From: Thinopyrum elongatum
Taxonomy: Eukaryota > Streptophyta > Magnoliopsida > Poales > Poaceae
Length of the DNA: 64,000 nucleotides
Assembly (NCBI GenBank): GCA_011799875.1
Contig: CM022302.1
Span: 56,461,599 to 56,525,598, forward strand
Direction of reading: 5' to 3'
Shown here: piece after piece, positions 21,988 to 32,595 of the stretch
Layout: each line of letters starts with the position of its first letter
How positions within the stretch are numbered: position 1 is the stretch's first letter
The notes under the pieces: generated by a model
Told to the model about the DNA's origin: nothing
What the model saw: only the letters and a program-made list of their open reading frames with translations
The model's database searches: none
Program-made: the position numbers and the translations under genes

Positions 21988-23558
21988 TGATGTCTGCTAG
22001 AACTACGTCGGTTTTTACCCAGAGAGGGAGGGATGATGCAGCACATCGACGGTAGGTATTTCCCTCAGTGATGAGACCAAGGTTATCGAACCAGTAGGAG
22101 AACCATGCAACACCACGTAAACAGCTCCTGCACACAAAGAACAAATACTTGCAACCCGACGTGTAAAAGGGGTTGTCAATCCCTTTCGGGTAACGAGATA
22201 GATAAAATTGTAGTAGATTGAAAGATGCAAATAAAAGCAAATAAAATTCAGCGAGGTATTTTTTGGTTTTTGGATTAATAGATCTGAAAATAAAAGTTTC
22301 AAATAAATAAAAGAGCGAATAGCAAAATAGATCTTGAAGGCAAATATATTAAAGAAGAGACCCGGGGGCCGTAGTTTTCACTAGTGGCTTCTCTCGAGAA
22401 AAATAGCAAACGGTGGAAACAAATTACTGTTGGGCAATTGATAGAACTTCAAATAATTATGATGATATCCAGGCAATGATCATTATGTAGGCATCACGTC
22501 CAAGATTAGTAGACCGACTCATGCCTGCATCTACTACTATTACTCCACACATCGACCGCTATCCAGCATGCATCTAGTGTATTAAGTTCATGGAGAAACG
22601 GAGTAATGCAGTAAGAACAATGACATGATGTAGACAAGATCTATTTATGTAGAAATAGACCCCATCTTGTTATCCTTAATGGCAACGATACATACGTGTC
22701 GTTTCCCTTCCTGTCACTGGAATCAAGCACCGTAAGATCGAACCCATCACAAAGCACCTCTTCCCATTGCAAGATAAATAGATCAAGTTGTCCAAACAAA
22801 GCCCAAATATAAGAGAAGAAATACGAGGCTATAAGCAATCATGCATATAAGAGATCAAAGAAGACTCAAATAACTTTCATGGATAAAAAGATAGATCTGA
22901 TCATAAACTCAAAGTTCATCGGATCCCAACAAACACACAGCAAAAAAGAGTTACATCATATGGATCTCCAAGAGACCATTGTATTGAGAATCAAACGAGA
23001 GAGAGAAAGCCATCTAGCTACTAACTACGGACCCGAAGGTCTACAATGAACTACTCGCGCATCATCGGAGAGGCACCAATGAGGATGATGAACCCCTCCG
23101 TGATGGTGTCTAGATTGGATCTGGTGGTTCTGGAACTTGCGGCGGCTGGAATTGATTTTCATCGACTCCCCTAGGGTTTAGGGAATATTGGGGTATTTAT
23201 AGAGGAAAGAGGCGGTGCGGGAGGCCCCCGAGGTGGGCACAACCCACCTGGGCGCGCCTGGGCCTCCAGGCGAGCCCTGGTGGGTTTTGCTCCCCTCGGA
23301 GCACCCCCAGGTGCTTCTCTGGCCCACTGGATGTCTTCCGGTCCAAAAAAAATCCATAAAAAGTTTCGCTGCATTTGGACTCCATTTAGTATTGATTTCC
23401 TGCGATGTAAAAAACATGCAGAAAACAGCAACTGGCACTGGGCACTATGTCAATAGGTTAGTACCAAAAAATGATATAAAATGATTGTAAAACATCCAAG
23501 AATGATAATATAACAGCATGGAACAATCAAAAATTATAGATACGTTGGAGACGTATCA
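21988..23558 (-). mobile_element. Solo LTR of a Gypsy-like element
   Basis: 1,571 bp beginning TGATACGTCTCCAACGTATC on the minus strand and ending with CA at 21988. It is flanked by a perfect 5-bp duplication, ATTGC (21983-21987 and 23559-23563). No internal domain or second LTR is present, so it arose by recombination between two LTRs. It splits the nested Copia gag. Confidence 0.92.
23193..23202 (-). promoter_or_regulatory. TATA box in solo LTR
   Basis: Minus-strand CTATAAATAC; it could still start transcription into the adjoining Copia pol. Confidence 0.4.
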
Positions 23559-23563
23559 ATTGC

Positions 23564-24136
23564 GAAGAGCTCGGGAATTGTTTTGTTCATCCCTTGCATA
23601 TTATAGTTCATCACGAAGGCTTTGTAGCTTGGTGGCAGTGATTGAAGAACTCTGTCAATGACAAAATCAACTGGAAGATCAACTCCCAGCTGAGTCAAGT
23701 GATTATAATACCCAGACATTTTGAGTACGTGTTCACTGACAAAATTGTTCTCCTCCATCTTGCAACTATAGAACTTGTTGGAGACTTCATATCTCTCAAC
23801 CCGGCCATTTGCTTGAAATATTAACTTCAACTCTTGGAACATCTCATTTGCTCCATGACGTTCAAAACGTCTTTGAAGTCCCGGTTCTAAGCCATAAAGC
23901 ATGGCACACTGAACTATAGAGTAGTCATCAGACCACGTTTGCCAGACGTTCAAAGCGTCTACATTAGCGGGAGGGGGCTTGTCACCTAGCAGTGCATCAA
24001 GGACATAATTCTTCTGTGCAGCAATGAGGATAATCCTCAAGTTACGGACCCAGTCCATGTAGTTGCTACCATCATCTTTCAACTTAGCTTTCTCTAGGAA
24101 CGCATTCAAATTCTAGGGAATGGTAGCACGGGCCAT
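23564..24136 (-). pseudogene. Nested Copia gag N-terminal part
   Basis: The start ATG at 24136 opens MARATIP, with a stop seven codons later, then continues as the Copia Gag (UBN2-like) domain: NLRIILIAAQKNYVLDALLG, WQTWSDDYSIVQCAML, and FVIDRVLQSLPPSYKAFVMN. The frame ends at the solo LTR and resumes at 21987. Confidence 0.82.
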
Positions 24137-25757
24137 TGATCTACAACATAGATATGCAAATACTATCAGGACTAAGTTCATGATAAATTAAGTTCAATTA
24201 ATCAAATTATTTAAGAACTCACACTTAAATAGACATCCCTCAAGTCATCTAAGTGATACGTGATCCAAATCAACTAACCCATGTCCGATCATCACGTGAG
24301 ATGGGGTAGTCATCAATGGTGAACATCTCTATGTTGATCATATCTATTATATGATTCACGTTCGACCTTTCGCTCTCCAGTGTTCCGAGGCCATGTCTGT
24401 ACATGCTAGGCTCGTCAAATTTAACCCAAGTATTCCGCATGGGCAAAACTGTCTTGCACCCATTGTATGTAAACGTAGAGTCTATCACACCCGATCATCA
24501 CGTGGTGTCTCAATACGACGAACTGTAGCAACGGTGCATACTCAGGGAGAACACTTTTATCTTGAAATTAAGTGAAGGGATCATCTTATAATGCTACCGT
24601 CGTTCTAAGCAAAATAATATGCATAAAGGATAAACATCACATGCAATCAAAATATGTGACATGATATGGCCATCATCTTGTGCTTTTGATCTCCATCTCC
24701 AAAGCATCGTCATGATCTCCATTGTCACCGGCTCGACACCTTGATCTCCATCGTTGCGTCGTGGTCGTCTCGCCAACTATTGCTTCTACAACTATCGCTA
24801 ACGCATAGTGATAAAGTAAAGCAATTACATGGCGCTTGCATTTCATACAATAAAGTGACAACCATAAGGCTCCTGCCCGTTGCCGATAACTTACAAAACA
24901 TGATCATCTCATATAACAACGTATATCACATCATGTCTTGACCATATCACATCACAACATGCCCTGCAAAAACAAGTTAGGCATCCTCTACTTTGTTGTT
25001 GCAAGTTTTACGTGGCTGCTACGGGCTTCTAGCAAGAACCGTTCTTACCTATGGCAAAACCACAACCGTGATTCGTCAAGTTTGCTGTTTTAACCTTCTT
25101 CAAGGACCGGTCGCAGTCAAATTCGATTCAACTAAAGTAGGAGAAACAGACACCCGCCAGCCACCTTTATGCAAAACTAGCTTCTACAACTATCGCTAAC
25201 GCATAGTGATAAAGTAAAGCAATTACATGGCGATTGCATTTCATACAATAAAGCGACAACCATAAGGCTCCTACCAGTTGCCGATAACTTTTACAAAACA
25301 TGATCATCTCATACAATAATGTGTATCACATCATGTCTTGACCATATCACATCACAACATGCCCTGCAAAAACAAGTTAGACGTCCTCTACTTTGTTGTT
25401 GCAAGTTTTACGTGGCTGCCACGGGCTTCTAGTAAGAACCGTTCTTACCTACGCATCAAAACCACAACGGTGTTTCGTCAAGTTTGCTGTTTTAACCTTC
25501 AACAAGGACCGGCTGTAGTCAAATTCGATTCAACTAAAGTTGGAGAAACAGACACTCGCTAGCCACCTTTATGCAAAACTAGTTGCATGTCTGTCGGTGG
25601 AACCGGTCTCATGAACACGGTCATGTAAGGTTGGTCCGGGCCGCTTCATCCCACAATACCGCCGAATCAAAATAAGACGTTAGTGGTAAGCAGTATGACT
25701 ATCACCGCCCACAACTCTTTGTGTTCTACTCGTGCATATCATCTACGCATAGACCTG
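24137..25757 (-). other. Untranslated leader of nested Copia
   Basis: 1.6 kb between gag and the primer site without coding potential, as is usual for Angela-type elements, whose leaders carry dimerisation and packaging signals. Half of it is a tandem duplication. Confidence 0.7.
24783..25580. repeat. 398-bp tandem duplication in the Copia leader
   Basis: Two head-to-tail copies starting CTTCTACAACTATCGCTAAC at 24783 and 25181, with scattered differences. Confidence 0.88.
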
Positions 25758-25769
25758 GCTCTGATACCA
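25758..25769 (-). other. Primer binding site of nested Copia
   Basis: Minus-strand TGGTATCAGAGC, the exact plant Copia site for initiator Met-tRNA, one base from the LTR edge at 25771. Confidence 0.88.
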
Positions 25770-25770
25770 C

Positions 25771-27132
25771 TGTTGGGAAACGTTGCATGGAAAACAAAAA
25801 AATTTCTACGCACACGCAATGATCTATCCATGGAGACGCATAGCAACGAGGGGGAGAGTGTGTCTACGTACCCTCGTAGACCATAAGCGGAAGCGTTTAA
25901 CAATGTGGTTGATGTAGTCGAACTTCTTCGCTCTTCAACCGATCAAGTACCGAACGCACGGCACCTCTGCGTTCTGCACACGTTCAGCTCGGTGACGTCC
26001 CTCGCCTTCTTGATCCAGCAACACGTCGAGGTAGTAGATAAGTTCCGTCAGCACGATGGCGTGGTGACGGTGATGGTGAAGTGATCTCCGCAGGGCTTCG
26101 CCTAAGCACTACGAAAATATGACCGGAGGTGTAAACGGTGGAGGGGGGCGCCTCACACGGCTAGGCAATTGTCTCATTGTGCTAGTCGCCCCCCCCCTCC
26201 CACATATATATAGGTGGGTGAGGAAGGAGCAGCCATAGGAGGCGCCCCAAGTAGGAGGAATCCTACTTGGAGTCCCTCCCAAGCCGTGCCCCGCCTGCCA
26301 TATTTGTCGAAGGGGGAAGGAAACAGGGGGGAGAGGGAAGGAAGTGGGAATCCTAATCCACACTTTCCTTTCCCTTCCCCCTTTCCTTCTCCTCCTTAGT
26401 CCGGCCCATATGGGAGGCGCACCAGCCCCTTGTGGCCTCTTGGCCCATAAGGCCCATATATTTTGCTGGGGGTGTCCGAAACCCCTTCCGGTGACCCGAT
26501 AAGTACCCGGTACCCCCTGAAACACTTTCGGTGTCCGAATACCGTCATAATATATATCAATCTTTACCTCTCGACCATTTCGAGACTCTTCGTCATGTCC
26601 GTGATCTCATCCGGGACTCCGAACAACATTCGGTCACCAAATCACATAACTCATATAATACTATATCGTCAATGAACGTTAAGCGTGCGGACCCTACGGG
26701 TTCGAGAACTATGTAGACATGACCGAGACACCTCTCCAGTCAATAACCAATAGCGGAACCTGGATGCCCATATTGGCTCCGACATATTCTACGAAGATCT
26801 TTATCGGTCGAACCATTATGACAACATACGTAATTCCCTTTGTCCATCGGATGTTACTTGCCCGAGACTCGATCGTCGGTATCTATATACCTAGTTCAAT
26901 CTCATTACCAGCAAGTCTCTTTACTCGTTCTATAATAAATCACCTCGTGACTAACTCCTTAGTCATTTGTTTGCAAGCTTATGATGTGTATTACCGAGAG
27001 GGCCCAGAGATACCTCTTCGATACTCGGAGTGACAAATCCTAATCTCGATCTATGCCAACTCAACAAATACCTTCGGAGATACCTGTAGAGCATCTTTGT
27101 AATCACCCAGTTATGTTTTGCCGTTTGATAGC
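25771..27132 (-). repeat. 5' LTR of nested Copia, outer end lost
   Basis: It starts TGTTGGGAAACGTTGCATGG at the primer site and matches the 3' LTR, plus the 0.64 kb missing there. It stops at GATAGC (27132), where the 3' LTR continues for about 370 bp more. The lost part includes the transcription-proximal U3 end. Confidence 0.87.
26203..26213 (-). promoter_or_regulatory. TATA box in nested Copia 5' LTR
   Basis: Minus-strand CTATATATATG in the expected region, followed by purine/pyrimidine-rich leader. The upstream U3 is truncated. Confidence 0.45.
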
Positions 27133-27214
27133 TTTCTGTAATTTAAGTCTCTAGCTTTGCTCGTTCATTGCCTGTAATTATCCTCACTATATTCTTTTCT
27201 GTGGTATTATGCAG

Positions 27215-28149
27215 AATGAAGATGTATGAATTGAAAAGAGATGGATGCTATGGCATTGGGTTCATTGACCCAAATACCATTAATGAAGAGGTGTGGTCAC
27301 GTCACCCAAAGGAGACAGAGAAGAGCTTGCTACAGTTTTTGAAGCAACTAAATATCCAACCAGAAATAGTATTTCCTTACAACTTCGGGTGAGTGTTACT
27401 GTCTTGTACTACAAATTCTATTTTGCTTATTAGATGTTAATAAGTGTAGTTGATGAGTATGAGTTATGCACATGCCCGCTTAATTATACAAACATGTGCG
27501 CATGCAGTTTCCACTGGATCCTGCTAATCATTGAAGTTGACAAGGGAAAAGTTAAAGTACTGGACTCACTACTTAAAGAACCTAAAGATTACTTAATCGT
27601 GAAGGGGATGCTCGACAGGTAATTTCAATCATTATCGCACTATGTCAGCCTCTTTAGTTCATTTCCTGATATCAACTAATTAATAACTCCTTTATTCATT
27701 TTCTTTGCCGGTCAGAGTTTGGCAATTGTTCATCAAACAGGTTAAAGGCCAATGGAAACAAGAGCTGAGATGGGTGCGATACCATTATCATGCTTGATTA
27801 ATTATTATCTGATTGAATTCTATTCTCGTAAATTGCATGAGCCAGTCGCCGGGGAATAATTTATGTGCATACTACGTTTGCGAGAACATTCGCATTATGA
27901 CGTCCGAAAGCAGCACATCTGCAAAACAACTTTGGGTACGTTTGCTAGAACACTATCCACAATTTTTTTATCATGATCTAATATACATACACACAACTAA
28001 TATATTTATCTTGATCTCCTTCTTTAAAGATGATGGAGATGCGGGATAAGCTCCTACCAACGCACCGCATACTAGCACTTCAAGAGGAAATTGTGGGATT
28101 TTTGCTTGACCAGGTCATACATCCCCAAGGAGAATATCATTACACATAA
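27215..28149 (+). pseudogene. CACTA-1 second gene, 3' part: Ulp1-type cysteine protease (C48) exons
   Basis: Five exons can be read: 27215-27388, 27508-27618, 27716-27773, about 27830-27935 and 28030-28149 (stop TAA). Most introns have GT...AG borders; the acceptor before exon four is weak. The residues expected of a Ulp1/SENP-like protease are visible. His is in SFHWILLII, Asp in VKVLDSLL, the Gln region in SQSPGN, and the nucleophile Cys in NLCAYYVCEN. Family members cut SUMO-like proteins; in CACTA elements the role is unknown. The exons are separated from the 5' part of the gene by the Copia insertion and a deletion. Confidence 0.7.
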
Positions 28150-28399
28150 TGCCTGCATGTAATTATCTGCAAATGTAGGAGAAATTGTATGTACCAAATT
28201 GTATATATATATATGTATGCGCATATGGTCGTACGAGAAATTCTATGATATATATATGATTGGTTCTATGAGAAATTCTATTTATATATATGCATGACGT
28301 GTACAGTATGTATGTATAAAGCGTAAAATATGTTTGAAATGAAAAATAATTAAATGGAAAACACAAAATTAAAACAAAAAATAAAGCATAAACCCCTAA

Positions 28400-28578
28400 A
28401 CCTTTTAGTCCTGGTTGGTAGCGCGGGCTCGTGCCACGTGGTGTGCTTTTGGTCCCGGGTCGTGACGAACCGGGACTAAAGGGGGGGGGGCCTTTAGTTC
28501 CGACCCTTTAGTGTCGGTTGTTGAACCGGGACTACAGGCCCTTACGAACCGGGACTAAAGGTTGATTCTGCACTAGTG
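28400..28578 (+). repeat. CACTA-1 right subterminal region
   Basis: Motifs TTTAGTCC(C/T)GG and AACCGGGACTA alternate, with a run of G at 28480-28490. The region ends in the inverted CACTAGTG terminus. Confidence 0.75.
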
Positions 28579-28932
28579 AACTCCATCCCAGTTGCCAGGG
28601 TTGCCGCTGCTGCTTGTTTCTTATCGCCATGGTCGCCCCCCTCCCAGGGCCAGCCCCCTGTCGCCAGCGCCAAGCCAACCCCCCATCGCTCCCAGGGCCT
28701 CGTCGGGGCCTTGGCAGCTCCCAGGGCCTCGCCAACTACAGGGCCTCGTCGGAGGGGGTACTGCTACAGATCGTTGTCCCCCTCCTAGGGCCACGCCACC
28801 TCCAGGGAGTACTGCTTCAGATCGAGGTACTGCTTCAGATCGGCAGCCCCAGGCCCAGATTGCCAAGCCCTCCCAGGCAGCTCCAGGTACTGCTCCAGAT
28901 AGCCTCCCCACTTCGTCCAGATCGCCTCCTGG
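28579..28932 (+). other. MLE internal DNA between CACTA-1 and CACTA-2
   Basis: Very GC-rich, with repeated CCAGGGCC words that open several overlapping frames on both strands. I see no family signature and treat it as the leader region of the MLE. Confidence 0.5.
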
Positions 28933-29792
28933 CACTACTAGGGAAAAGCCTAGCAGTAGCGTGGGTATTTGGTGTATCAGTAGCGTGGGTACCCGCGCTA
29001 CTGATACGGCGCAACAGCTAAAGTTTAGCAGCAGCGCGTTTTGACACGCGCTACTGCTATACCTACTTAGCAGTAGTGCTTTCCATACCAGCGCTACTGC
29101 TAAGTGCTTTCGTAATAGCCTTTTCCTGTCCAGCGCTAAAGAGCGCTACTACTATATTTTCTCATATCTTATTTTTTATACGTATTTGTGATGTTTTTGT
29201 ACAGGTTTTATACAGTATTCTAATCATATCATAAACATGCAATATGCTGATCATATCATACACATAATAGTCTCATCATATCATCCAACACAAATTATTT
29301 CGTCACATCATAATCACGATATAGCTATACAAGTTACATGACATGTCTCATCACACATAATGTAGTACTTCTTGAGGCATCGGTTTGTATCCCTCTCTCG
29401 CACTAGCGTGAACCTAAACTAACTACTTGCTGTCACTCGGAAACCGGAAGCCAGTACACCTGGGCCTGACGCTCCGGCTACTCGTCGTATACTCCTGGCG
29501 TAGCACTTCTTCGCCATCGATGATCTATGCACTAGCATCATCACATGAGTCGATGATATGCAACATATATAGTTGATCAACAGAAAGAGACATACTTGGC
29601 AAAAATAGAAGCAACATATCATAAGCATAAATAACAAAGTTCATCGTACCCAAAATGCCCTAACTAGAGTGATCTTCGCTAGTTGAGGAGGACGGTTTAA
29701 TTACATCACAAATAAAGTTTTGTCATGCATAACTCAAAGTTTCGTCATAGAGAAAGTATGGACTAAACGGACACATTGTCATATATCGTCAA

Positions 29793-31152
29793 TCACTCCA
29801 ACATGTCGTGCCATCCATCCAAGTCAGGGAGATAGCCCCCGAGCACGCGTGTTCGGACGTCGTCCCGCGACATTTGCCCTTCTTCGTAGAACATCCCTGT
29901 TTTTTCGAGGACCTCCTTCATGATGATTTGGGCAAGTTCACGCTGGATGTGATAGAACTCAGCTCGAAGTAGATGATCCGGGATATCTCCTAGGTTCTTT
30001 GCCCATTGCAGAATATGGGCATTGCCGGATCAAGGTGACATGCGAAGGTTCTGCTGATCCCGTCTGTACTCCAGCATGTGGTGGAGGACATAGATTCCAT
30101 CACTGAGAGTACCACTCGGTTGCTGGATGCAGCAGAAGTCGGTCTTATGGCCGAAGGCGGGCGCGCGGTTCCTTGTCTTCTTGAGCGTGATCTATCCACC
30201 CCATAGCCCATAGATAAAGATAGCACTGTCGAGAACAGACTTGATGTGGGTGCAATCCTTTTTCTTCATGTTCTTTGACGAGTCCAAGTAAAGAGCGTGG
30301 GAGAATCGAGGGTAAAGGATGATGAGGACGGCGCGCTCGTCGCTGCGCAAAATAAGTACACCTAAAATTAGCCTCCACCCGTGCAAATGAAATGATTGAA
30401 ATTGAAGGAAGGATATCCGCGTGGATGACTTACATGGGATGATAAGGCACGAGAATCGTCTCCTTGTCCTTATTTCTGACCATGAAATCGGCGATGTAGT
30501 TACTCGCGTATTCACGGTGCTTTGGGCAGACCGCCAAGAAGCCCTCGTGCATGAAGTACGGGTCAGCGACACAGATATAAGGTATCTACTCAGTCCTGAT
30601 GATGTAGTTCATGTACAAGGCAAAAAGGCGGACAAACATAAAATCCAGCTTTTTCAAGTGAAACATGTCGAAGATGTAATCGAATCGAAGGAAGAACTTC
30701 TCCGCGGGGAATGTGTCGACGTACAACCTGTGCTGCGGCACGTTTACCATGTAGGCGATCAGGCTTTTCTCTCTCCGCAGCACATCGTCATGAAGTCTCC
30801 TTAGATCGCCGTATATGGCCTCTACTGCTGCCTTAGGTAGGATCGGATGATCGGGGATATGCCATTTTGCCGCACCGGGGATAGGTATACGGTCTTGAAC
30901 CCGAGGCTGCGGAGGCAGCTGGATCATAGAAGCAGCTTTGTTGCCTTTCTTCGGTCTCTTCCTATGCTTCTTTGCTACTGGAAGGTAGTCTATAATACGT
31001 TCATCCTCTGGCAATTCAGGCACTCACTCATGAAGCTCAAACCCTGAGTACTCATACTGCTGAGCCATCAATCCTCCGTCGTCATAGGCGCCAGTATTGA
31101 GATACTGTAGAGTGTCATCGTCATCCTCATCGATGGCATCGATATCATGCAT
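29793..31152 (-). pseudogene. CACTA-2 Ulp1-like (C48-fold) gene with changed active site
   Basis: The start at 31152 opens MHDIDAIDEDDDDTLQYLN. The first exon continues through WHIPDHPILPKAAVEAIYGD, FMFVRLFALYMNYIIRTE, a stop, and ICVADPYFMHEGFL to a donor near 30438. The second exon (29793-30342) reads ERAVLIILYPRFSHALYLDS, then FCCIQQPSGTLSDGIYVLHH and a C-terminal helix-rich part. The Asp and Gln of the Ulp1 fold are present. The His position reads another residue, and the nucleophile Cys of the usual DCG reads Asp (SDG). There are four or so premature stops. It looks like a pseudoprotease of a transposon family, additionally broken here. Confidence 0.65.
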
Positions 31153-31510
31153 TGCTTATTCGACGGCGGTGACGTCATCAACGACTAATGGATCCTCTTC
31201 TCACCCCGTCCGCTATCACCCAGCATGACAGGCGACGCTAATTGGGTAGGTGGGGTGTTGATGTTCATACCTTGCTAAGGCTGCGTGGTCGTGGGTGTGC
31301 TCCCGGCCGCCTCCAGACGAAGCAGACTCTTTGGCCACAACAGGACCCATCTCTTGCAATCGCCAAGCCGCTGCGGGGTCTCGTCGTCATCTCCCCCTAG
31401 TACCGGAGGAGCCAAATTCTCGTGGCCCGGTTTGACACTGGCCACGGAAACCTTGAAGATGTCAGGGGGGATCGGCCGGCTATGGAATAAAATGAATAAT
31501 GACATAAAAA

Positions 31511-31707
31511 AGGCCAATGTTTTGTAGGAATGTTGATTCATTCCCGTTGCGGCAAATCCCGGGCACTCGATATGTCCTAGTTTGTAGCACAAGTCATGCC
31601 AAAATTCACGGAAAATTTTGGCATGACCTTTGCTACAAACTAGACAAATAGAGCGCCTGAAATTTGCCGGAACAGAAATGAATCAACATTCCGGCAAAAC
31701 ATAGGCC
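31511..31707. repeat. Long near-perfect foldback in CACTA-2
   Basis: Arms of about 95 bases (31511-31606 and 31614-31707) surround a 7-base loop (CACGGAA). The inner 14 base pairs (GTCATGCCAAAATT) are perfect and the rest has scattered mismatches. RNA from either strand would fold into one long hairpin. It lies upstream of the minus-strand gene. Confidence 0.85.
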
Positions 31708-32112
31708 ACTCGGAATCATTCCCTGCAAACAACAAAAGGCCACTTGGGCACAATCGAACCACTTTAATGTTGCATATAACATGAGCAAACACTATTGAGG
31801 AATTTGCATATAACATGACCACTTCAGTGAAAAAATATAATCAACAATAATGGAATATGCAAATGAACACTTCTGTGCCTAGGACAGAACCCAAATTTTG
31901 TTCTAGCTATTCATCTCACACACACACACATTATTTTCTTTTCATCCAAATTGTTTTAGAGCAAATATTCCAACAATACTTGACCTTATTAGAAATTGCA
32001 AAGGAACTCCATTTTCTCTAACCCTTCTGACCTCAACCAAATTTCCAAAGAAGGAACTTAGTACCTACACCCAATTTCTTCAGAAATATTCAGGTCCATA
32101 GTCCAAATAATT

Positions 32113-32136
32113 CAAATTTCATTTGAATGAAATTTG
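32113..32136. repeat. Perfect short palindrome
   Basis: CAAATTTCATT-TG-AATGAAATTTG, 11-bp arms and a 2-base centre, inside AT-rich DNA of CACTA-2. Direct repeats of TCAGGTCCATAGTCCAAATA flank it. Confidence 0.6.
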
Positions 32137-32492
32137 GACCAGATTCAGGTCCATAGTCCAAATAATTTTTTATAGCTAAATGCTACTGTTTTTTGTTTAT
32201 AGCCTCTATTAATTTAAAGCTAAATGCTACTATTATTTATATACCCTCTGTTAATTTAAAGCTAAATGGAATTACTGTTTAGGCATTTTCATAAAAATTT
32301 GCCCTAGCTAATTTCCTAAAAAAATTGCTAATCTTTTTTCCTAAATGCTAAAAAAATGCCTACTGCCCTAAACAAATCTAGGGTTCATATGAACACCTAA
32401 CACCTAGGGTTCATATGAACGTCATCACAGCAGAGAGAGAGAGAGAGGAGGGCAGGGGAGAGGAGAGGGAGAGCCTTACGGTCGGCAGCGAG

Positions 32493-32595
32493 GGCGGGCT
32501 CAGGCTCGGGTGGCGGCGGTCCTGGGCGGGCTCGGGCGGCGGCGGTGAGGTCGAGGGCGGGCTCGGGCGGCGGCGGTGAGGTCGAGGGCGGGCTC
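32493..32595. repeat. GC-rich 31-bp tandem repeats
   Basis: The unit GGCGGGCTCGGGCGGCGG (start of a 31-bp period) occurs two to three times. It probably belongs to the promoter or leader of the CACTA-2 gene on the minus strand. Confidence 0.6.

Larger units (their letters stand above)
17685..27132 (-). mobile_element. Angela-like Copia LTR retrotransposon nested in CACTA-1
   Basis: On the minus strand the order is 5' LTR (right), primer site, long leader, gag, protease, integrase, reverse transcriptase, polypurine tract, 3' LTR (left). The LTR start TGAAGGAAATATGCCCTAGA (minus) is typical of the Angela/BARE/WIS group. It interrupts the CACTA-1 second gene at 17684/17685. The 3' LTR lacks about 0.64 kb internally, and the 5' LTR lacks its outer ~400 bp plus the adjoining CACTA DNA, so the right target duplication is lost. 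A solo LTR sits in gag. Confidence 0.9.
8087..28578 (+). mobile_element. CACTA-1 transposon (En/Spm superfamily), with nested Copia
   Basis: The left end is CACTAGTAGAAAACAGG. The right end is the reverse complement of CACTAGTGCAGAATCAAC. Both are followed inward by repeated TTTAGTCCCGG and its complement. Between them lie, on the plus strand, a coiled-coil/membrane small gene, a TNP2 transposase gene, a tandem repeat block, and a second gene with Transposase_24-like and Ulp1-like parts. A 9.4-kb Copia element interrupts the second gene. The 3-bp target duplication is imperfect: CTC lies before the left end, while AA and then CTC follow the right end. Confidence 0.85.

Noticed and set aside
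28592..29044. A 150-codon Pro/Ser-rich frame
   Set aside because: It crosses the CACTA-2 left end and its target duplication, so it cannot be an original gene.
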